Assembly: GCA_005788935.1 (NCBI GenBank)
Contig: SYAK01000576.1
Coordinates: 1 to 9,954 of the forward strand
Reading direction: 5' to 3'
DNA from: Pseudomonadota bacterium
Lineage (GTDB): Bacteria > Myxococcota > UBA9042 > PHBI01
Length of the DNA stretch: 9,954 nucleotides
Part shown: positions 6,168 to 9,954 of the stretch, in pieces
How positions within the stretch are numbered: position 1 is the stretch's first letter
Layout: each line of letters begins with the position of its first letter
Translations under genes and position numbers: made by a program
Notes under the pieces: model-generated
Database searches by the model: none
What the model was told of the DNA's origin: nothing
Seen by the model: only the letters and a program-made list of their open reading frames with translations

Positions 6168-6857
6168 ATGCCGACAGCGCCACCTGGCCGACAGCGCCCC
6201 GCAATCCCGCTCACGGAGCTCGCCCGAAGCCCCGACGGTCAGCGGTACTACCTCTGCGCAGCCGTGACGCCACAGGGCTCCCCCGACGACGCGCTCACCG
6301 TGCTCGTCGGCTTCGACGGAGCCGCGCGGGCGCTCCCGACCGCTCGCCTGTCCGCGTGCGAGCTGTCACGCGAGGTCGTCCTCGAGATCGTCGTGCCGCA
6401 CCTCGCCGAGGCTCTCCGCGTCATCGGCGCCCGCGTGGCGCCACTCGACCCAGCCTTCGCCCCGCTCGCGGAGGTCGAGACGCTGCTGCAAGGCGGTGAG
6501 GCCCCCGACTTCACGTTCAACGCCGTCATCGTGCGCCTCTTCGAGGGTCTTGGCACCGACCCGTCGCTCGGGCTGGGGCTGCTCGCCGATCTCGAAGGCC
6601 CGCTCACGCTCCTGATGCGCGCGGGGGCCTTCGGCGACCTGGCGCACCAGCTCCTCGGGCCCCTCGGGGCGGTGCAACGCCACGTCTCGCCTGTACCCGC
6701 CGAGACGCCCTCCGCGCGTCACGATCGGATTCGGAGCGACGTCCGGGCCGAGCTCGACGCCCTCGCCGCGAGCCGCCCGCCGATCGCGGCGTCGTTCCGT
6801 TTCGAGGACCTGATCCGCCCGCCCCGCGACGACGGTGAGCCCCCTCAGAACAGCTGA
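6168..6857 (+). CDS. Protein of unknown function, 229 residues
   Basis: I do not recognise this protein. The ATG at 6168 has AGGA at 6156-6159, 8 bases upstream. The frame is open back to 5847, but that part has the divergent promoter and non-protein-like composition, so I exclude it. G/C-ending codons are strongly preferred from the ATG onward, which supports real coding. Visible parts are a Pro-rich start (1-14), a likely beta-strand pair (RYYLCAAVTP, 26-35; TVLVGFD, 44-50), a helical Leu/Val/Glu-rich middle (64-110), an amphipathic hydrophobic stretch (118-168) and a charged, probably disordered tail (175-229). There is no signal peptide or clear transmembrane helix, so it is probably cytoplasmic. 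Its last 13 bases overlap the end of the convergent membrane-protein gene. Confidence 0.7.
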   Translation: MPTAPPGRQRPAIPLTELARSPDGQRYYLCAAVTPQGSPDDALTVLVGFDGAARALPTARLSACELSREVVLEIVVPHLAEALRVIGARVAPLDPAFAPLAEVETLLQGGEAPDFTFNAVIVRLFEGLGTDPSLGLGLLADLEGPLTLLMRAGAFGDLAHQLLGPLGAVQRHVSPVPAETPSARHDRIRSDVRAELDALAASRPPIAASFRFEDLIRPPRDDGEPPQNS

Positions 6858-7282
6858 CTGGCGACCATCGTGAAGAGCCCCGTCATGATCGCGGCGATCA
6901 TCACGACCATCCCGTAGCCGTCCCGGTTGCGCGCGATCGCGTTGCAGGCGGGGGCGGCGGGCAGGTAGACGACCGAGATCTCGGTGCCGGGGGCTGGGCG
7001 GTCCACGATGCCTGGCGAGAGCTGGGCCTTGCCGTGCCATGTCCGCGACTCGGCGTGCGCTGTGCCGGGTGCTGGGGCCTCGAATGCGTAATGGACGACG
7101 GTCGAGCGATACCCCTGTGCAGAGGATGACGCGGTCACCTTCGTCAGGCGACCCACCGTCGTGCGACCTTCGCGAGCGAGGCTGCGGTTGCGCCTGATGC
7201 GACGGATCATCCAACCCCATGCGAGCGCCGCGAGCGGGCCCAGCACCGCGAGCGCGATCCCGATTTCGGCCTGCTCAGTCAT
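6845..7282 (-). CDS. Two-helix membrane protein with a DUF3592-like core
   Basis: The product has 145 residues. A transmembrane helix lies at about 7-25, followed by a basic stretch (27-33); a second lies at about 123-143. Between them is a DUF3592-type beta domain: GRTTVGRLTKV (39-49), STVVHYAFEA (60-69), a PAPGTEISVVYLPAAP block (96-111) resembling the family's G-x-x-V-x-V-x-Y-x-P-x-x-P signature, and an Ala-Arg end. Biochemical function of the family is not established. The start is 14 bases after the stop of the large right-edge gene. A GGTGAG ribosome binding site (7291-7296) directly follows that stop, so the two are co-transcribed and probably coupled. As a small membrane protein directly after a large possible effector it could be its immunity protein or accessory factor (inference). 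Confidence 0.78.
   Translation of the reverse strand: MTEQAEIGIALAVLGPLAALAWGWMIRRIRRNRSLAREGRTTVGRLTKVTASSSAQGYRSTVVHYAFEAPAPGTAHAESRTWHGKAQLSPGIVDRPAPGTEISVVYLPAAPACNAIARNRDGYGMVVMIAAIMTGLFTMVASQLF
6885..6901. repeat. 17-bp palindrome just past the stop of the plus-strand gene
   Basis: ATGATCGC and GCGATCAT are reverse complements around one G, 28 bases downstream of the stop at 6857. On the plus transcript it could fold as a 6-bp stem with a 5-base loop, with no T tract. On the minus strand it encodes the palindromic peptide MIAAIM in the second membrane helix of the DUF3592-like protein, so codon choice may explain it. Confidence 0.35.
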
Positions 7283-7296
7283 GATGGACTCTCACC

Positions 7297-9954
7297 TCAG
7301 GGACGTCGCGGGTTGAAGCCGATGCCAGCCGAGGTGTTGCGCACCGGGATGTCGTTGCGTACGTCGGCCGCGACCGACGCGCGCTGTGCGCTCTGCGCCT
7401 TCGCGTCGGGCGTCCCGTAGGAGCCCTTGTTGGCCTCGGATACGGAGCCGCCAATCAGCCCGACGCCCGCCGTGATGCCTGCACCGGCCAGACCCGCGGT
7501 GCCGCTCCCCACGAGGCTCGACGCGCCCGTCTGCAGCGCGTTCGTGTAGCCGCCGCCCGAGCCGAAGTTGTAGGAGCCCGCGAGGCCGCTGATGAGGTTC
7601 GGCCCGAGGTTCGCGACGAAGGCGTCCTTTTGGCCGTAGCTCAGGACCTGCGACCAGGGGACGGTCTTGTCGAAGACGTTGTTGACGACCTGCGTGATGG
7701 CCGTGGTCGCGATGTTGAGGCCGGTGTTGATGGCGACCTTTGCGACGAACTGGGCCGCCGCGTTCGAGACGCCAGCTGTCAGGATGCCGGCCACGCCTTG
7801 CTGCAGGAGGCTACCCGTCGCCCCCGACGCGATGCCGCCCGTCGCGGCGTTGATCAGGCCGCCGATGGCCCCCTTCAACGCCTCGACGCCGAGCTGGCGC
7901 AACGAGAACTCCGCCTGCCCCGCGGCACAATCGACGAGGTAACTCGCGATGCCGCCAGCCGCCCCGATGAGGGCCCCGCCGAGCAGCACGAGCCCGATGC
8001 CGACTCCGCTCGCACAGAGGGCTCCGATGGCGACCGCGACCGCGACCGCGATGATGACCTTGATGACAAAGGTCGCGATGCGGGCCCAGGCGGGCTTGAT
8101 CTTGTCGGCCGACTTGGTCGCCTCCTGCTCGATGCGGGCGCCAAGCCCGGACTGGAGGCCAGCGAAGTCCGCCGAGAGCGTCGTCACGTGCCCCTGGATG
8201 TTGCTCGCGACGTTCTGCCGGGCGTTGTCGAGCTCCCCCTGAAGGTTGGTGAGCGCCGTGTCGGCGTTGCTCTTGTGGCCGGAGATGGCTTGCGTGCAGG
8301 ACGTCTGGAGCCCGGTCTTCTGCTGCCCGACCTGGTCCTGCATCGCAGTCCGCAGCGCGGTCATCGCCCCCTCGAAGGCCGAGGCAGTCTGTCCGGCCTG
8401 CGTCGCCGACTGAGTGGCCGCAGTCTGCAGACCGGTGACGGTGTTGGCCCCGATCTCGCGGACCTTGGCGAGCCCCGCGTCGAGTTGCGTCGTGATCGTC
8501 TGACGCGTCGTCATCTCGGCGGCGTTCATCGCCTCACTCGCCTGGGTGAGCGCGGGCTCGAGGGCGGCCGGATCCGGCGCCTCGCCCCCGGCCGCGGCCT
8601 GGGCGCCGTCGAGCATCTGGGTCAGCGTGTTGCCAAGTTGGGTGTAGCCAGCCTCGAGTGCCGTCTTCAGCGTGTCACCGCTCGAGCGGACCGCGTCCGA
8701 CGCATCGCGGGCCTGGCTGTCGATCGCGGCGAGGGCGCGGGCCTCGGCCGCAGTGAGCGCCTGCTGCTGCTTCTGCTCCTCGGTCTGCGCCCGCTGGCGG
8801 ATGTCGTTCGTGATGGTCTGGACCGCCTGCTTCGCCTGATTGGCGGCGGTCACGAGCCCCTGAAGGGTGTTCGACTTGTTGCTCGCGAGCGCGCTGACGA
8901 CCGTGTTGATGTGGGCGTTGCCAGCCTCGATGACCTTCGGCATCGCCCGCCCGAGGCCACCTGCGGCATCGCTTGCGCGTTTTACATACTCATCGCGATA
9001 GGCCCCGCCGGTCTGATTCGCGGCGTCGACGCGCGCCTGACGCTTGTTCGTTTCGTAGTCTTCGCCCTCGAAGAACGTGCGGGCCCCGCTCCGCTGCGGA
9101 AGGGGCCGCGCGGCATAGGCTTGCGCCTTCGAGGTCCCGAGCGCGGCCGCTTGCTGGCCGTACTGCGTCCCGACGTGACGCATGTCGCTGGCACCCGACT
9201 GGAATGTCGTCCCGATCGCGGTCGCGAAGGCGGTCCGCATGCCGTTCAGTCGCCCGTTCGCGGCCGTGTGGTCGCTGTCGATGGTCGCTCGGGCGGCGGC
9301 CACGGCCGCGTCGATGGCGGCCGTGGCTGAGGTGCACTCCGACGTCGCCCGGTCCGTGACCGCTGCAGCGCTCTGGCGGATGCGTCCGCTCGCTGCGGCA
9401 AAGCCTCCCGAGACCGTCTGTCGAGCCGCCGCAGCGGCCGCTGTGATGGAGGCGAGGCTGCTTGCGACCTCGCTGTCGACGCGAGGTGCGACAGCGGCCT
9501 TGTCTGCATCGACGCGCCCGATGCGATCCTGGCTCGCGGTCGAGAAGGTGGCCATCAGCTGGTTCGCGTCGGCCGCCTGCTTGTCGGCGACTCCCTGAAC
9601 GGTGCCCTGCGGCATCGCGATGGCCTCGTGCTGCTCCTGCTGCGCCTCATCGAGGGTGTTCGGCGATCCGACGAAGAACACGCCGCCTGTCGTGGGGTCG
9701 GGTCCGAGGACGCTCTGGACGTTGTGCAGACCGAGGCTCTCCGGGCGCGTCGCCGCGACCGCTGGCATGGCCTTCGGGATGAAGTGGGTTGGCCCGCCTT
9801 GAGGCGCCAGCGGGGTATCCGGCCCTGGTGGAGGTCCGCCTGGACCGCCCGCACCGGCCTGCGTCTCGCTCGGGCCACCTCCGCCCGAGGCGCCCGCTGC
9901 CGCGTCCTGACCGGCCGCCTCTCCTGCCTGGGTCGTGGCTGCGCCGCCCGGGGC
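7297..9954 (-). CDS. Large Ala/Gly-rich protein with helical rod and hydrophobic region, open at the right edge; possible eCIS/DUF4157-type or polymorphic-toxin effector
   Basis: The last 885 residues are visible; the frame has no stop up to base 9954. The ATG at 9768 is in mid-frame, lacks a good ribosome binding site and is preceded by 62 in-frame residues of Gly/Pro/Ala/Gln linker, so the true start is outside. Counting from the edge: disordered linker (1-80); about 500 residues of Ala/Thr/Gln-rich helix and probable coiled coil (117-617); a hydrophobic stretch (625-677; genomic 7924-8082) with VIIAVAVAVAIGAL and Gly-rich helices; a Gly/Ala-rich region (689-762) like pre-toxin or membrane-insertion segments; and a polar tail (762-885) without a recognised toxin fold. 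Linkers followed by Ala-rich rods are common after the DUF4157 domain of contractile-injection-system proteins, but that domain is not in view. The DUF3592-like gene follows 14 bases later. Confidence 0.8.
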   Translation of the reverse strand, partial: APGGAATTQAGEAAGQDAAAGASGGGGPSETQAGAGGPGGPPPGPDTPLAPQGGPTHFIPKAMPAVAATRPESLGLHNVQSVLGPDPTTGGVFFVGSPNTLDEAQQEQHEAIAMPQGTVQGVADKQAADANQLMATFSTASQDRIGRVDADKAAVAPRVDSEVASSLASITAAAAAARQTVSGGFAAASGRIRQSAAAVTDRATSECTSATAAIDAAVAAARATIDSDHTAANGRLNGMRTAFATAIGTTFQSGASDMRHVGTQYGQQAAALGTSKAQAYAARPLPQRSGARTFFEGEDYETNKRQARVDAANQTGGAYRDEYVKRASDAAGGLGRAMPKVIEAGNAHINTVVSALASNKSNTLQGLVTAANQAKQAVQTITNDIRQRAQTEEQKQQQALTAAEARALAAIDSQARDASDAVRSSGDTLKTALEAGYTQLGNTLTQMLDGAQAAAGGEAPDPAALEPALTQASEAMNAAEMTTRQTITTQLDAGLAKVREIGANTVTGLQTAATQSATQAGQTASAFEGAMTALRTAMQDQVGQQKTGLQTSCTQAISGHKSNADTALTNLQGELDNARQNVASNIQGHVTTLSADFAGLQSGLGARIEQEATKSADKIKPAWARIATFVIKVIIAVAVAVAIGALCASGVGIGLVLLGGALIGAAGGIASYLVDCAAGQAEFSLRQLGVEALKGAIGGLINAATGGIASGATGSLLQQGVAGILTAGVSNAAAQFVAKVAINTGLNIATTAITQVVNNVFDKTVPWSQVLSYGQKDAFVANLGPNLISGLAGSYNFGSGGGYTNALQTGASSLVGSGTAGLAGAGITAGVGLIGGSVSEANKGSYGTPDAKAQSAQRASVAADVRNDIPVRNTSAGIGFNPRRP
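8030..8053. repeat. Hexanucleotide tandem repeat GCGACC, three perfect copies plus one variant
   Basis: GCGACC is repeated at 8030-8035, 8036-8041 and 8042-8047 and followed by GCGATG. On the minus strand it encodes the alternating Val-Ala run in the hydrophobic stretch of the large right-edge protein. Gain or loss of a unit would keep the frame and change the helix by two residues. Confidence 0.6.

Noticed and set aside
7630..9330. Plus-strand open frame of 566 codons opposite the large right-edge gene
   Set aside because: Its composition (Arg, Asp, Leu, Gly) is that of a complement of Ala-rich coding sequence. It has no domain and conflicts with the well-supported minus-strand frame.
9766..9768. 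ATG at 9768 as the start of the large right-edge protein
   Set aside because: The frame is open upstream to the window edge with a typical Gly/Pro/Ala linker, and no good ribosome binding site precedes this ATG.

Overview
The window is GC-rich (roughly two-thirds G+C, with strong G/C preference at third codon positions) and densely coded. A seven-repeat propeller lipoprotein, bacterial SET and FtsJ-type methyltransferases, a long Ala/Gly-rich secretion-type protein and myxobacterial-looking promoter hexamers suggest a Myxococcota (deltaproteobacterial) chromosome. This is inferred from composition and gene style only; no marker gene fixes the taxon.

Layout, left to right. A minus-strand gene starts at 108 and runs off the left edge. 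A 147-base gap (109-255) holds a dyad, a short direct repeat and a weak terminator-like hairpin. Three minus-strand genes follow in transcription order 2938 to 256: a secreted protein of a conserved uncharacterised family, an RlmM-like 23S rRNA 2'-O-methyltransferase whose GTG start overlaps the previous stop (GTGA), and a small SET-domain protein lysine methyltransferase. Upstream, after a 125-base gap, is a 952-residue lipoprotein (5922-3064) joining a seven-repeat beta-propeller to a vanadium-dependent haloperoxidase domain with all signature motifs intact. It has a readable sigma70-type promoter at 5970-5998 and a strong ribosome binding site.

The divergent region 5923-6167 separates this from a plus-strand gene of unknown function (6168-6857). 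That gene meets, tail to tail with a 13-base overlap, a minus-strand two-gene unit: a very long protein open at the right edge (Gly/Pro/Ala linker, about 500 residues of Ala-rich helix, a hydrophobic stretch, a Gly/Ala-rich region), then, 14 bases downstream, a small two-helix membrane protein with a DUF3592-like core.

The most interesting parts are the propeller-haloperoxidase lipoprotein and the right-edge pair, which looks like a large secreted or contractile-injection-type effector with a membrane partner (possibly an immunity protein). The start of the large protein, which would decide its class, is outside the window. No tRNA, rRNA, CRISPR array, insertion sequence or transposase was seen.
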